Positions 1 to 6,870 of a stretch of 15,404 nucleotides of DNA are shown here, in pieces. Source of the DNA: Pontiellaceae bacterium (GTDB lineage: Bacteria > Verrucomicrobiota > Kiritimatiellia > Kiritimatiellales > Pontiellaceae); contig JAFGWS010000009.1 in assembly GCA_016937035.1 (NCBI GenBank), forward strand, positions 1-15,404, in the 5' to 3' direction. The notes under the pieces were generated by a model. It worked only from the letters and a program-made list of their open reading frames with translations. It made no database searches and was not told the origin of the DNA. How positions within the stretch are numbered: position 1 is the stretch's first letter; every line of letters starts with the position of its first letter. A program made the position numbers and the translations under genes.

Positions 1-53
1 AAAGTAGCCCCTTTACCCGAAATGCAGGGATATACATACGGAGAAAATACGAT

Positions 54-512
54 ATGGCAGTAAAGATTCGACTTCGCAGAATGGGCAGCCGCAATGCCGC
101 ATTCTACCGTGTAATCGTTCAGGACGGACGCTATGCGACCACAGGACGGTTCATTGAAACGTTGGGTTGGTATGACCCCAAACAGGAAGGCAATAACTTT
201 TCGCTGAACCTGGACCGCGTTGACTACTGGCTCGGCACCGGAGCTCAGCCTTCCGATACCGCCAACAGCCTGATCAAAAAAGCGCGTGAGCTTCCCGTTG
301 AAAAAGCTGTTTCCGGCGAAGTGAAGGAAGAAGAAGTGGCCGCTGCTGCTGAAGCGGAAGCCGCTGAAGAAGTCGTTGAGGAAGAAGTTGCTGAAGAGGC
401 TCCTGCTGCTGGAACAGAAGCCGCTGAAGAAGTTGTTGAGGAAGAAGTTGCTGAAGAGGCTCCTGCAGCTGAAGAGTCTGCCGAAGCTGCGTCCGAAGAA
501 GATAAAGCGTAG
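54..512 (+). CDS. rpsP: 30S ribosomal protein S16 with a long acidic C-terminal tail
   Basis: This is a structural protein of the small ribosomal subunit that helps 16S rRNA fold and assemble. The first ~80 residues are typical S16: an opening MAVKIRLRRMGSRNAAFYRV, then a block with GRFIETLGWYDP and LDRVDYWLGTGAQPSD. S16 is usually 80-90 residues; this one has 152. The extra ~65 residues (about 88-152) are almost all Glu, Ala, Val and Pro and contain a 20-residue unit repeated in tandem. Acidic Ala/Glu tails on S16 are known in several phyla, and the extension is probably disordered and variable. The ATG start is set by a GGAG at 40-43, ten bases upstream. khpA starts two bases after the stop, so the two are co-transcribed. 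The S16 identity is certain; the tail's role is unknown. Confidence 0.97.
   Translation: MAVKIRLRRMGSRNAAFYRVIVQDGRYATTGRFIETLGWYDPKQEGNNFSLNLDRVDYWLGTGAQPSDTANSLIKKARELPVEKAVSGEVKEEEVAAAAEAEAAEEVVEEEVAEEAPAAGTEAAEEVVEEEVAEEAPAAEESAEAASEEDKA
357..470 (+). repeat. In-frame 60-nt tandem duplication in the rpsP tail
   Basis: Bases 357-410 and 417-470 match at 52 of 54 positions with a period of exactly 60 nt, the mismatches being 374/434 and 407/467. Each copy encodes EAAEEVVEEEVAEEAPAA, so the duplication keeps the reading frame and lengthens the acidic tail by 20 residues. So few differences suggest a recent slippage or unequal exchange, and copy number may vary between strains. Confidence 0.9.
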
Positions 513-514
513 GC

Positions 515-745
515 ATGAAGCAGATACTTGAGAGCATCATTAAATCTTTGGTCGATGCACCGAATGAAGTGCAGGTGATTGAGGTCAACGGCGAAAAAAC
601 CATCATCTTTGAATTGCGCTGCAATGCCAAGGATGTGGGCAAGATCATCGGGAAGAATGGGAAAACGGTCGGGGCTATTCGAACCCTTCTGAATTCGATG
701 GCCGCTAAACAGGGCCGTAAGGCCATGATTGAAGTGGTTGACTAA
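515..745 (+). CDS. khpA: KhpA-type KH-domain RNA-binding protein
   Basis: This is a 76-residue protein made of a single KH RNA-binding fold. The GxxG loop is clear as IIGKNG at residues 44-49, followed by the helix GKTVGAIRTLLN. Length and sequence match the KhpA/YlqC family, small cytoplasmic RNA chaperone-like proteins that pair with KhpB in some Gram-positive bacteria and bind many transcripts. The gene starts two bases after the rpsP stop, the usual rpsP-khpA arrangement, so translation is probably coupled. An intrinsic terminator begins 23 bases after its stop. The family assignment is secure; the RNA targets in this host cannot be read from the sequence. Confidence 0.93.
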   Translation: MKQILESIIKSLVDAPNEVQVIEVNGEKTIIFELRCNAKDVGKIIGKNGKTVGAIRTLLNSMAAKQGRKAMIEVVD

Positions 746-768
746 ACCTCTTTCCGATTCGGAATACG

Positions 769-802
769 AAAAAAAGAGCGAGCTCCGGCCCGCTCTTTTT
801 TC
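769..802 (+). terminator. Intrinsic terminator after rpsP-khpA
   Basis: The arm AAAAAAGAGCG (770-780) pairs perfectly with CGCTCTTTTTT (791-801) around a 10-nt loop, and the 3' arm supplies the U-tract. Because the 5' arm is A-rich, the element could also act on the opposite strand. It lies 23 nt after khpA and 37 nt before trmD, so trmD probably needs its own promoter or read-through. Confidence 0.88.
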
Positions 803-838
803 TTTGGGGCCTTTGCGCTCTTCTGTTAAAAAACGAAT

Positions 839-1555
839 ATGAATGACGTGCTGAAAATTGATGTGGTGACCCTCTTTCCTTCGATGCTGGACGGTTTTCT
901 GGGGGAGAGTATGATGAAGCGGGCGGCGGAGGCCGGGCTGGTGCAGTTCCGTACGGTGAATCCGCGCGATTTTACCACCGATAAGCATAATACCACCGAT
1001 GACCGCCCGTTCGGCGGCGGACCCGGTATGGTGATGAAACCGGAGCCGCTCTTTGCCGCGATTGAATCGATCCAGACGCCCGAGAGTCACGTGATTCTGC
1101 TGACGCCGGGCGGTAAGACGTTTGAGCAGGCGGATGCGCGGCGTTTGGCCGATGAGCACACTCATCTGATCTTTGTCTGCGGTCACTATGAGGGTGTGGA
1201 TGAGCGGGTGCGTGAGACGCTGATCGACGAAGAAATATCGATCGGCGACTATGTGCTGACGAACGGCGTGTTAGCCGCGAATGTGGTGATTGATGCGGTG
1301 GTGCGGCTGCGTCCGGGTGTTTTGGGCGGCGGAGAGATTGCCACGGAGGATGAATCGTTTTCCTCGGGGCTGCTTGAATATCCGCAATACACCCGACCGC
1401 CGGAGTTTCGCGGAATGAAGGTTCCGGAAATACTCTTCAGTGGAAACCACGCAAAGATTGAGGAGTGGCGCCGGCGCAAATCGCTTGAACGCACGGCCGA
1501 GCGCCGACCGGATCTTCTGGGTCACCGTTCAGGGAAAGAAGAACAGGGCGTTTAG
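839..1555 (+). CDS. trmD: tRNA (guanine-37-N1)-methyltransferase
   Basis: TrmD is a homodimeric SPOUT-class methyltransferase that uses AdoMet to make m1G37 in tRNAs, which prevents +1 frameshifting. Family motifs are plain: [12 protein letters not shown] (residues 54-65), [10 protein letters not shown] (115-124), SIGDYVL (134-140) and the C-terminal [15 protein letters not shown]. At 238 residues it has normal length. Two features differ from the E. coli pattern. The knot loop that usually reads GGELPA after DYVL is here TNGVLAA (141-147). The catalytic segment that usually reads EDSF is EDESF (170-174), so the general-base Asp is either D171 shifted by one residue or replaced by E172. No Shine-Dalgarno precedes the ATG. 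The gene ends with a 4-nt tail-to-tail overlap on the next gene. rimM and rplS, the usual partners, are absent. Confidence 0.97.
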   Translation: MNDVLKIDVVTLFPSMLDGFLGESMMKRAAEAGLVQFRTVNPRDFTTDKHNTTDDRPFGGGPGMVMKPEPLFAAIESIQTPESHVILLTPGGKTFEQADARRLADEHTHLIFVCGHYEGVDERVRETLIDEEISIGDYVLTNGVLAANVVIDAVVRLRPGVLGGGEIATEDESFSSGLLEYPQYTRPPEFRGMKVPEILFSGNHAKIEEWRRRKSLERTAERRPDLLGHRSGKEEQGV

Positions 1556-2415
1556 ACCTCAATACCTGCAAACGTGCGGAGCACCACCCCGATCAGGAAG
1601 CTGATGGCCGATACGCCGAGGCTGAGTCCTGCCATTTCCATAAAGCGTTTGCGGAAGGAAACTTCGTTGACGACGGAGATGTAATAATTAAACGCGGCAA
1701 CGATCAGCAGCGCGATGGAGAGCGTGCCGGCGAGGCAGACATAGTATGAGGAAAAGATCAGGTAGGGGACGATCAGCGAAACCACGGTGAGTACATACGC
1801 GGTTCCAGTGTAGATCGATGCTTTCACTGGATGCTGCTCCGTCGCTTCCGCTTTGGTGGAAAGATATTCCGAAACCGCCATCGAGAGTGCGGCGGCCAGC
1901 CCGGTAATAGTTCCGGTCAGGGCGATGAGCTGCGTGTTCTGCAGCGCAAAGGTCAGTCCTGCCAGAGCACCGGTCAGCTCAACGAGCGCGTCGTTCAGCC
2001 CGAGAACGATGGAGCCGACATAGCGCAGGCGCTCCTCGTCAATCATGGCGATCAATTCGTTTTCGTGATCGTTTTCATCCTGAATAATCGACGTCGGCAG
2101 GTTCGATTCGTCGAGTACTTCTTTGTATTTTTTCTGTGCGGCTTCTTCGCCTTTTTCCATGAGTTTGATGGCGAATGTGAGGCCGAGCAGCCGCGCGATC
2201 GAGACATATTTGAAAACGCTCCAACGGCGCGGTCTAATTTCTTTTCCGGTGAAGGCTTTCCAGTCGTTATAGTGACGCAACTCGTCTTCAGCAATACGCT
2301 GCAGGATTTGACGGTTTTTCTCATCTTTGGTCAGTTTTGCCAGATGCGTGTAGATGTGGTATTCCGTAATTTCGTTGTGCTGAAAGTCGAGTGCCTGTTT
2401 GGGGTTCCTGTTCAT
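1552..2415 (-). CDS. Ferritin-like/VIT1 fusion membrane protein (MbfA/rubrerythrin-VIT family), probable iron transporter
   Basis: Counted from the ATG at 2415, the protein has 287 residues. Residues 1-125 form a ferritin-like four-helix domain with metal ligands E15/E18, ExxH at 45-48, E87 and ExxH at 114-117. From about residue 131 it becomes a VIT1/CCC1 membrane domain, opening [20 protein letters not shown], with about five hydrophobic segments. This domain order matches bacterial MbfA, which in rhizobia exports iron and limits peroxide damage. The substrate here, iron or manganese, is inferred. A TTG at 2451 would add 12 residues, but it sits where a -35 box is expected and has no ribosome site, so I prefer the ATG at 2415. 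The stop codon overlaps the trmD stop region by 4 nt. It is transcribed away from rpoN. Confidence 0.92.
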   Translation of the reverse strand: MNRNPKQALDFQHNEITEYHIYTHLAKLTKDEKNRQILQRIAEDELRHYNDWKAFTGKEIRPRRWSVFKYVSIARLLGLTFAIKLMEKGEEAAQKKYKEVLDESNLPTSIIQDENDHENELIAMIDEERLRYVGSIVLGLNDALVELTGALAGLTFALQNTQLIALTGTITGLAAALSMAVSEYLSTKAEATEQHPVKASIYTGTAYVLTVVSLIVPYLIFSSYYVCLAGTLSIALLIVAAFNYYISVVNEVSFRKRFMEMAGLSLGVSAISFLIGVVLRTFAGIEV

Positions 2416-2422
2416 ACGGGCA

Positions 2423-2451
2423 TTTTTAGCTAAAATGAAGCGGGCTGGCAA
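2423..2451 (-). promoter_or_regulatory. Candidate sigma-70 promoter of the VIT gene, leaderless geometry
   Basis: On the minus strand TTGCCA (2451-2446, 5 of 6 to consensus) and TAAAAA (2428-2423, 4 of 6) are separated by exactly 17 nt. Seven bases separate the -10 from the ATG at 2415, so the expected transcription start is the A of the start codon. No Shine-Dalgarno is present. This rests on consensus matching only. Confidence 0.42.
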
Positions 2452-2501
2452 GGGTGTGAATGGACTATTAGTGTGATGGAACGATTTTTGCTAAAGATAG
2501 C

Positions 2502-2530
2502 TTGAGATATGCGCCTGAACTCATGATTAT
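2502..2530 (+). promoter_or_regulatory. Candidate sigma-70 promoter of rpoN, leaderless geometry
   Basis: TTGAGA (2502-2507, 5 of 6 to consensus) and GATTAT (2525-2530, 4 of 6) lie 17 nt apart. The predicted start of transcription, about 7 nt after the -10, falls at 2537, which is the A of the rpoN ATG. There is no Shine-Dalgarno upstream. The same layout occurs for the divergent gene on the other side of this 121-nt region. Confidence 0.4.
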
Positions 2531-2536
2531 GCTCGT

Positions 2537-3958
2537 ATGACAAGGACTGGATTGTTTTTGAGTCAGGAAATGAAGATGCAGCAGGTGCTCGCTCCGCATC
2601 TTTTCCAGTCATTGGAAATTCTACAGATGCCGCTGCTCGACCTTCAGCAGATGATCCAGCAGGAGCTTTCTGAAAATCCGACTCTCGAAGCCACACAGGA
2701 ACAGCCCGACGAGCAAATTGAAATCGAGCAGGGCACGAAGGATGTCGAGCGCGACGAGTTTGATAATGAATTTGAGAAGCTGATGGCGCTCGGCGAGGAG
2801 TGGGGCGACGGCCACTACGACGGTCTGCAGTCGCTCGGCGGAGTCGATGCTGAGGAAAAATATCAGTATATGATGGATTCGCTTTCGGAATCCTCTTCGC
2901 TGCACGATCAGTTGCTGGATCAGCTCGCACTTTCGGGGCTGAATGAGTATGAACGCAAGATTGCAGAGATCGTCATCGGGAATATTGACGACGACGGCTA
3001 TCTCCAGCTCGACGTAGAAGATCTGCTTGCACTGCCCAACTTTCCGGCGGAGACGCTCGATAAAATTCTTTCCGTCATTCATGACTTTGAACCCGCCGGT
3101 GTGGGTGCACGCGATCTGCGGGAGTGCCTGCTTCTGCAGCTGAAACGTGCCGGAAAAGAAAATACGCAGGAATATCATTTGGTGGCGGATCATTTGGATC
3201 TGTTGGGGCGGCATAAATATGCGGAAATTGCCAAGGCGATGGGGCTGACGCTTGAGCGTGTCAAAGAGCTTGCTGCGCTGGTCTCCAAACTGGACCCCAA
3301 ACCGGGACGTAATTTCAGCGAAGAGCGGATTGAGTACGTGGTTCCGGAGATCATCGTTCAGAAAAAGGACGGCGAGTATGTGGTTACACAGAATCGAAAA
3401 CCTTATCCTCGACTCTTCATCAGTCAGAAATATCTGAACATGCTCAAGGATCCTAATACCACCAAAGAGGTAAAAAGCTACATTCGCGAAAAGATAACCA
3501 AATCCAAACAGTTTATTCAGAGTATCGATCAGCGCATGGATACCATTTACCGCATTGCGGTCGAGATTGTGCAGATTCAGCGCGACTTTTTTGACCACGG
3601 CGTCTCTCGTCTGAAACCCCTGAACATGAAGACGATTGCCGGGCTGCTCGATGTGCACGAAACCACCATCAGCCGCGCAACAACCGGAAAATATATGCAG
3701 ACACCCCGCGGCCTGCTGAGCATGAAATATTTCTTTAATCCCGGCGTAATGACCGCCGACGGCGAGGCCATCTCCAACGAAAGCGTTAAAGCCGCGCTGG
3801 CCGAAATTGTACGCGGTGAGGATAAAAAGAAACCCTACTCCGACGCCAAGCTCGTCAAAATGCTCGAGGATAAGGGCATGAAAATAGCGCGCCGCACCGT
3901 CGCCAAATACCGCGATCAGCTCCGCATCCTGCCTTCTCACCTGCGCAAGGTGCATTGA
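2537..3958 (+). CDS. rpoN: RNA polymerase sigma-54 factor
   Basis: Sigma-54 directs RNA polymerase to -24/-12 promoters and opens them only with an AAA+ activator. All regions are present in 473 residues. Region I, rich in Gln and Leu, spans ~8-50 (QEMKMQQVLAPHLFQSLEIL). An acidic region II spans ~52-85 (QEQPDEQIEIEQGTKDVERD). The core-binding domain begins near 105. A helix-turn-helix block reads LLDVHETTISRATTGKYMQT. The RpoN box, ARRTVAKYR, is at 451-459 near the C-terminus and contacts the -24 element. The start is the only ATG that gives the expected beginning of region I. It stands alone, divergent from the VIT gene and convergent with purC. No sigma-54 activator is encoded in the window. 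Confidence 0.97.
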   Translation: MTRTGLFLSQEMKMQQVLAPHLFQSLEILQMPLLDLQQMIQQELSENPTLEATQEQPDEQIEIEQGTKDVERDEFDNEFEKLMALGEEWGDGHYDGLQSLGGVDAEEKYQYMMDSLSESSSLHDQLLDQLALSGLNEYERKIAEIVIGNIDDDGYLQLDVEDLLALPNFPAETLDKILSVIHDFEPAGVGARDLRECLLLQLKRAGKENTQEYHLVADHLDLLGRHKYAEIAKAMGLTLERVKELAALVSKLDPKPGRNFSEERIEYVVPEIIVQKKDGEYVVTQNRKPYPRLFISQKYLNMLKDPNTTKEVKSYIREKITKSKQFIQSIDQRMDTIYRIAVEIVQIQRDFFDHGVSRLKPLNMKTIAGLLDVHETTISRATTGKYMQTPRGLLSMKYFFNPGVMTADGEAISNESVKAALAEIVRGEDKKKPYSDAKLVKMLEDKGMKIARRTVAKYRDQLRILPSHLRKVH

Positions 3959-4032
3959 GTGCTTCGGTACCGGGCAGCAACTAAGCCGGCGGATAACGCA
4001 GGCTCTACTTGGGACCGACGTTTCATCGGTGT

Positions 4033-4172
4033 GGAGTGCGCTGGGCCGAAGGTCGACGAAGTCGCTCGACAGCGCTTTTAACGCGCCTGAGGCGCTGTGC
4101 ACCGGCGTCGATCTCCAGTTTTAAAGCGGCGTCAAGTTCCGCTTCGCAGAAGCCTTCAGCCCGCCGCACTCC
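4033..4172. repeat. Large imperfect inverted repeat between rpoN and purC
   Basis: The 226-nt gap between the converging rpoN and purC genes holds no credible gene. Bases 4033-4052 match the reverse complement of 4153-4172 at 17 of 20 positions. With small gaps the match continues inward, roughly 4033-4082 against 4115-4172, through CGAAG, TTGAC/TCGAC, CGCTTT and AAC blocks. The middle carries a perfect small hairpin, GCGCC-TGA-GGCGC (4083-4095). There is no U-tract on either strand, so it is not a standard intrinsic terminator. It may be a member of a dispersed repeat family or a structured transcript end. Confidence 0.55.
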
Positions 4173-4184
4173 AAAGCCGGCTGG

Positions 4185-5075
4185 TTAACAGCGGAGCTCT
4201 TCGCCGGTGAGCAGCTTGTAGGCCTCGAGATATTTTTCGCGGCTCTTCATGACCACTTCTTCGGGGAGCGCGGGCGCCGGAGGCGTTTTGTCCCAGTCGA
4301 GCGTTTCGAGATAGTCGCGCACATACTGCTTGTCGAACGAGAAGGGCGAGGAGCCGGGTTTGTAGGTGTCGGCTGGCCAGAAGCGCGAGCTGTCGGGTGT
4401 GAGCACTTCGTCGATCAAAATCAGCTCATCGCCGATCATGCCGAACTCAAACTTGGTGTCGGCAATGATGATTCCTTTGGTGAGCGCGAAGTCGGCGGCG
4501 GTTTTGTAGAGTTCGAGGCTGACGTCGATCAGTTTCTGGCCCAGTTCTTCACCGACAATTTCTTTCATCCGGTCGATGGAAATATTTTCGTCGTGGCCTT
4601 CATCGGCTTTGGTGGACGGGGTAAAGATGGGTTCATCGAGCTTGCCGGCCATTTCGTAGCCGGTGCGCAGGGGCATTCCGCCGATGGTGCCGGATTTTTG
4701 GTATTCCTTCCAGCCGGAGCCGATCAGGTAGCCGCGGACGATACATTCCACCGGCAGCAGTTCCGCCTTTTTCACCAGCATGGAGCGGCCTTTCAGCAGT
4801 TCGGCGTGTTCTTTGAGCTCGGGCGGGAAGTCGTTGACGTCGGTGGAGATCATATGGTTTTTCACGACGTCGCCGGTGCGGTCGAACCAGAATTTGGAAA
4901 TCATGTTCAGGACGCGGCCCTTGTCGGGAATGCCGTTGGGCATTACGCAGTCAAAGGCGGAAATGCGGTCGGACGCAACAAAAAGATATTGGTCGCCCAA
5001 GTCATAGACCTCGCGGACCTTGCCTGATTTAAATTTTTCAATGCCGGGAAGTTCAATTTTTACGGCAGCACTCAT
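4185..5075 (-). CDS. purC: Phosphoribosylaminoimidazole-succinocarboxamide synthase (SAICAR synthetase)
   Basis: PurC joins CAIR and aspartate with ATP to make SAICAR in purine synthesis. Motifs run in order: SGKVREVY (residues 17-24, nucleotide loop), SDRISAFD (35-42), VECIVRGYLIGSGWKEY (109-125), FTPSTKADEGHDENI (151-165), DTKFEFG (206-212) and DEVLTPDSSRFW (222-233). At 296 residues it belongs to the longer form of the family, as in yeast Ade1, not the ~240-residue form common in many bacteria. The start is supported by a strong GAGGAG (minus strand, 5087-5082) six bases before the ATG. It converges on rpoN and has no purine gene beside it, so it looks monocistronic. The identification is secure. 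Confidence 0.97.
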   Translation of the reverse strand: MSAAVKIELPGIEKFKSGKVREVYDLGDQYLFVASDRISAFDCVMPNGIPDKGRVLNMISKFWFDRTGDVVKNHMISTDVNDFPPELKEHAELLKGRSMLVKKAELLPVECIVRGYLIGSGWKEYQKSGTIGGMPLRTGYEMAGKLDEPIFTPSTKADEGHDENISIDRMKEIVGEELGQKLIDVSLELYKTAADFALTKGIIIADTKFEFGMIGDELILIDEVLTPDSSRFWPADTYKPGSSPFSFDKQYVRDYLETLDWDKTPPAPALPEEVVMKSREKYLEAYKLLTGEELRC

Positions 5076-5271
5076 GGGATTCTCCTCGGTTAAATGGTTT
5101 CTTACTGAGCGGAACCTTACGAATCTGACGCGCCCGGCGCAACACCAATTGATGTTTGCCTGATTAGCCTGAAATTTACATTGATTCTATCCATAGATTG
5201 TCCGGATTTCCACTGATTCTACCGGTGAATAGGTTTTCTGATTAATACCACTCCGCTCAATACTTCCCATG

Positions 5272-5305
5272 AAAAAAGAGACCCTTTTTAAAGGTAGAGT
5301 GGGTC
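5272..5305 (-). terminator. Intrinsic terminator behind the C39-like gene remnant
   Basis: Read on the minus strand, GACCC (5305-5301) can pair with GGGTC (5284-5280). A tighter alternative, ACCTTT with AAGGGT, uses 5295-5281. Either is followed by a run of six T (5277-5272). It lies about 40 nt past the stop of the remnant at 5347, where a terminator of that gene would be. The region between it and purC (5089-5271) shows nothing I can name. Confidence 0.55.
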
Positions 5306-5346
5306 CGTGAACGCAAGGTTATGGCTCCGAGGAATGAAACCGCTGA

Positions 5347-5604
5347 TCAGTTCAGTGCAACCATCCGGATGGAGTAAATCTTTTTTGAGAGGGTTGACAG
5401 AGGGACGATCGTTTTCTCCCGGTTCAGCGGATCCATGACAAGATATTCTCTGCCGTTTTTCCCTACAATCATAACCCAATGTGTAATCGTTTGCGAATTA
5501 TTGGTGCCGGCTTGTTTGGTAATTATATTTGTAAAAAGGCCCGCAATATACGCCATTATATTAGGCGATAGAACAGTTGACATTCTGCAAAATAAAAGGA
5601 GCAT
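5347..5604 (-). pseudogene. 3' remnant of a C39-like cysteine peptidase gene
   Basis: The last ~65 codons read like the C-terminal half of a C39-like peptidase domain. THWVMIVGKNG holds the expected catalytic His. YLVMDPLN, about 15 residues later, holds the expected Asp and reads as the DP motif. PLSTLSKKIYSIRMV follows. The N-terminal half with the catalytic Cys box is missing. Upstream, the open frame runs into sequence antisense to the confidently coding NapH-like gene from 5662 on. A complete gene would therefore have to overlap that gene head to head. No Shine-Dalgarno precedes the possible ATGs at 5604 or 5583. I read it as a gene cut at its 5' end, with its 3' end and terminator intact. 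Where homology truly starts cannot be fixed by eye. Confidence 0.55.
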
Positions 5605-5661
5605 GAGCAGACTCTGTAACGTCGGGCAGTTGGGCCACGGATTTGTGAAGAGGGATCGATT

Positions 5662-6870
5662 GTGTTGAGTAAAAAAACCATATGGATTTGGCGGACGGGA
5701 TTTCAGGTGTGCGGGATTATTCTTGCTGCGCTGTCTCTGTTTAATGAGCAGCCGTGGATCATGACCGTGTTCTTTGCGGCTTCTTTTGTTTTGGGGCCGA
5801 TCTTTTGCGGTTGGATATGCCCGTTCGGTGCCTTTCAGGATGCGATGGCCGCCGTTGCGCGAAAGGTCGGAGTCAAACGCAAAAAGGTGCCGAAGCGCCT
5901 GCATTATCTCCTCATGTTGCTGCGCTATATTTTGCTGGGGCTGATTCTATGGGTTTCGGCTGATTTTGTTTTTAAACTGATGATGTATGATCCGCGCGCC
6001 AATCTGCTGAATTATATGAGCGGTTATCCCCTTCCGCTTGCTGCAATCGTTGTTATTTTGGTGTTTTTACTGATTTCCGGCTTTTTGTATGAGCGGCCGT
6101 TTTGCAGCTATTTCTGTGTGGAGGGCGCGAAACACGGCATTTTCAGTGCGCTCCGTCCGATCACGATTGTCAAGAATTCGGAAACGTGCATCAACTGTGG
6201 TGCATGCAACAGCGTTTGCCCGATGAACGTTGATGTGGAAAATTATGGGCAGGTACGCTCGCTGCAGTGTATAGATTGCTTGAGCTGCGTGGCGGCGTGC
6301 CCGATAAAAGGAACATTAAAACTAACGCTAATGCCAAGGAAGGGAACTATGTCACAGGTCATTATCATACTCGTCTCACTCGGAGCCCTTTCGGGGCTGG
6401 CCTTTTTTGTCCACAGCTCCAATTCGCCTGAGAACTCTCCGCCCATCGTCGCTTCTATTTCTTCGGAAGATGCGCCTTCAGAGCCAAAGCAATCAGAACC
6501 GATTGAGGTTGAGAATGCCGCTGAATATGGAAATGCGGCGGGCATTAAGGATGGGGTCTATGAGGGCACCGGAGAGGGCTTTCGCGGTCCGATGACGGTT
6601 GCGGTAACGGTGGAAGGTCAGCTCATCACCAAGGTCGAAGTGACGAAAACGACGGACGATAAGCAGTGGTTTGATCGGGCCAATGCCGGCGTGATTCCGC
6701 TGATTGTCGAGAAGCAGGCTGCCGATGTTGATGGGGTAACGGGGGCCACCTATTCCTCGCTCGGTATCAAAAGAGCGGTCGCCGATGCGCTGACCAAAGC
6801 CGGCGGAACGAAAGTGGACACCATTTCCGAGCCTGTCGGCGGCGGTGTAAGACGGCGCGGCGGACGATAA
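5662..6870 (+). CDS. NapH/NosR-like membrane 4Fe-4S protein with C-terminal FMN-binding domain
   Basis: This is a 402-residue membrane electron carrier. Four hydrophobic segments (about 13-27, 32-50, 83-104, 124-142) carry the NapH/NosR marks CGWICPFG (49-56) and CSYFCVEGA (148-156). Two 4Fe-4S motifs follow, with cysteines 176/179/182/186 and 203/206/209/213. A fifth segment (231-250) leads through a Pro/Glu/Ser linker to an FMN_bind domain (~296-380). That domain contains DGVTGAT (357-363), which fits the ApbE flavinylation motif, with T363 the likely FMN-bearing residue. Positive loops place the clusters in the cytoplasm and the flavin outside, so it probably passes electrons across the membrane to an external acceptor. 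The start is GTG, chosen for the GAAGAGGGA at 5647-5655. No apbE or reductase partner is nearby, so the substrate is unknown. Confidence 0.88.
   Translation: MLSKKTIWIWRTGFQVCGIILAALSLFNEQPWIMTVFFAASFVLGPIFCGWICPFGAFQDAMAAVARKVGVKRKKVPKRLHYLLMLLRYILLGLILWVSADFVFKLMMYDPRANLLNYMSGYPLPLAAIVVILVFLLISGFLYERPFCSYFCVEGAKHGIFSALRPITIVKNSETCINCGACNSVCPMNVDVENYGQVRSLQCIDCLSCVAACPIKGTLKLTLMPRKGTMSQVIIILVSLGALSGLAFFVHSSNSPENSPPIVASISSEDAPSEPKQSEPIEVENAAEYGNAAGIKDGVYEGTGEGFRGPMTVAVTVEGQLITKVEVTKTTDDKQWFDRANAGVIPLIVEKQAADVDGVTGATYSSLGIKRAVADALTKAGGTKVDTISEPVGGGVRRRGGR

Noticed and set aside
245..1186. Long minus-strand frame (313 codons) across rpsP, khpA and trmD
   Set aside because: It lies antisense to three certain genes, shows low-complexity Ser/Ala runs that mirror the rpsP tail, and has no recognisable domain.
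2416..2451. TTG start at 2451 for the VIT gene
   Set aside because: The extra 12 residues do not fit the family, no ribosome site precedes it, and the TTG is better explained as part of a -35 box.
2621..4102. Minus-strand frame of 493 codons opposite rpoN
   Set aside because: rpoN on the plus strand is certain over its full length; the antisense frame is kept open by codon bias and has no domain pattern.
5435..5668. Plus-strand 77-codon frame before the NapH-like gene
   Set aside because: It is antisense to the C39-like remnant, which has clear peptidase motifs, and has no features of its own.
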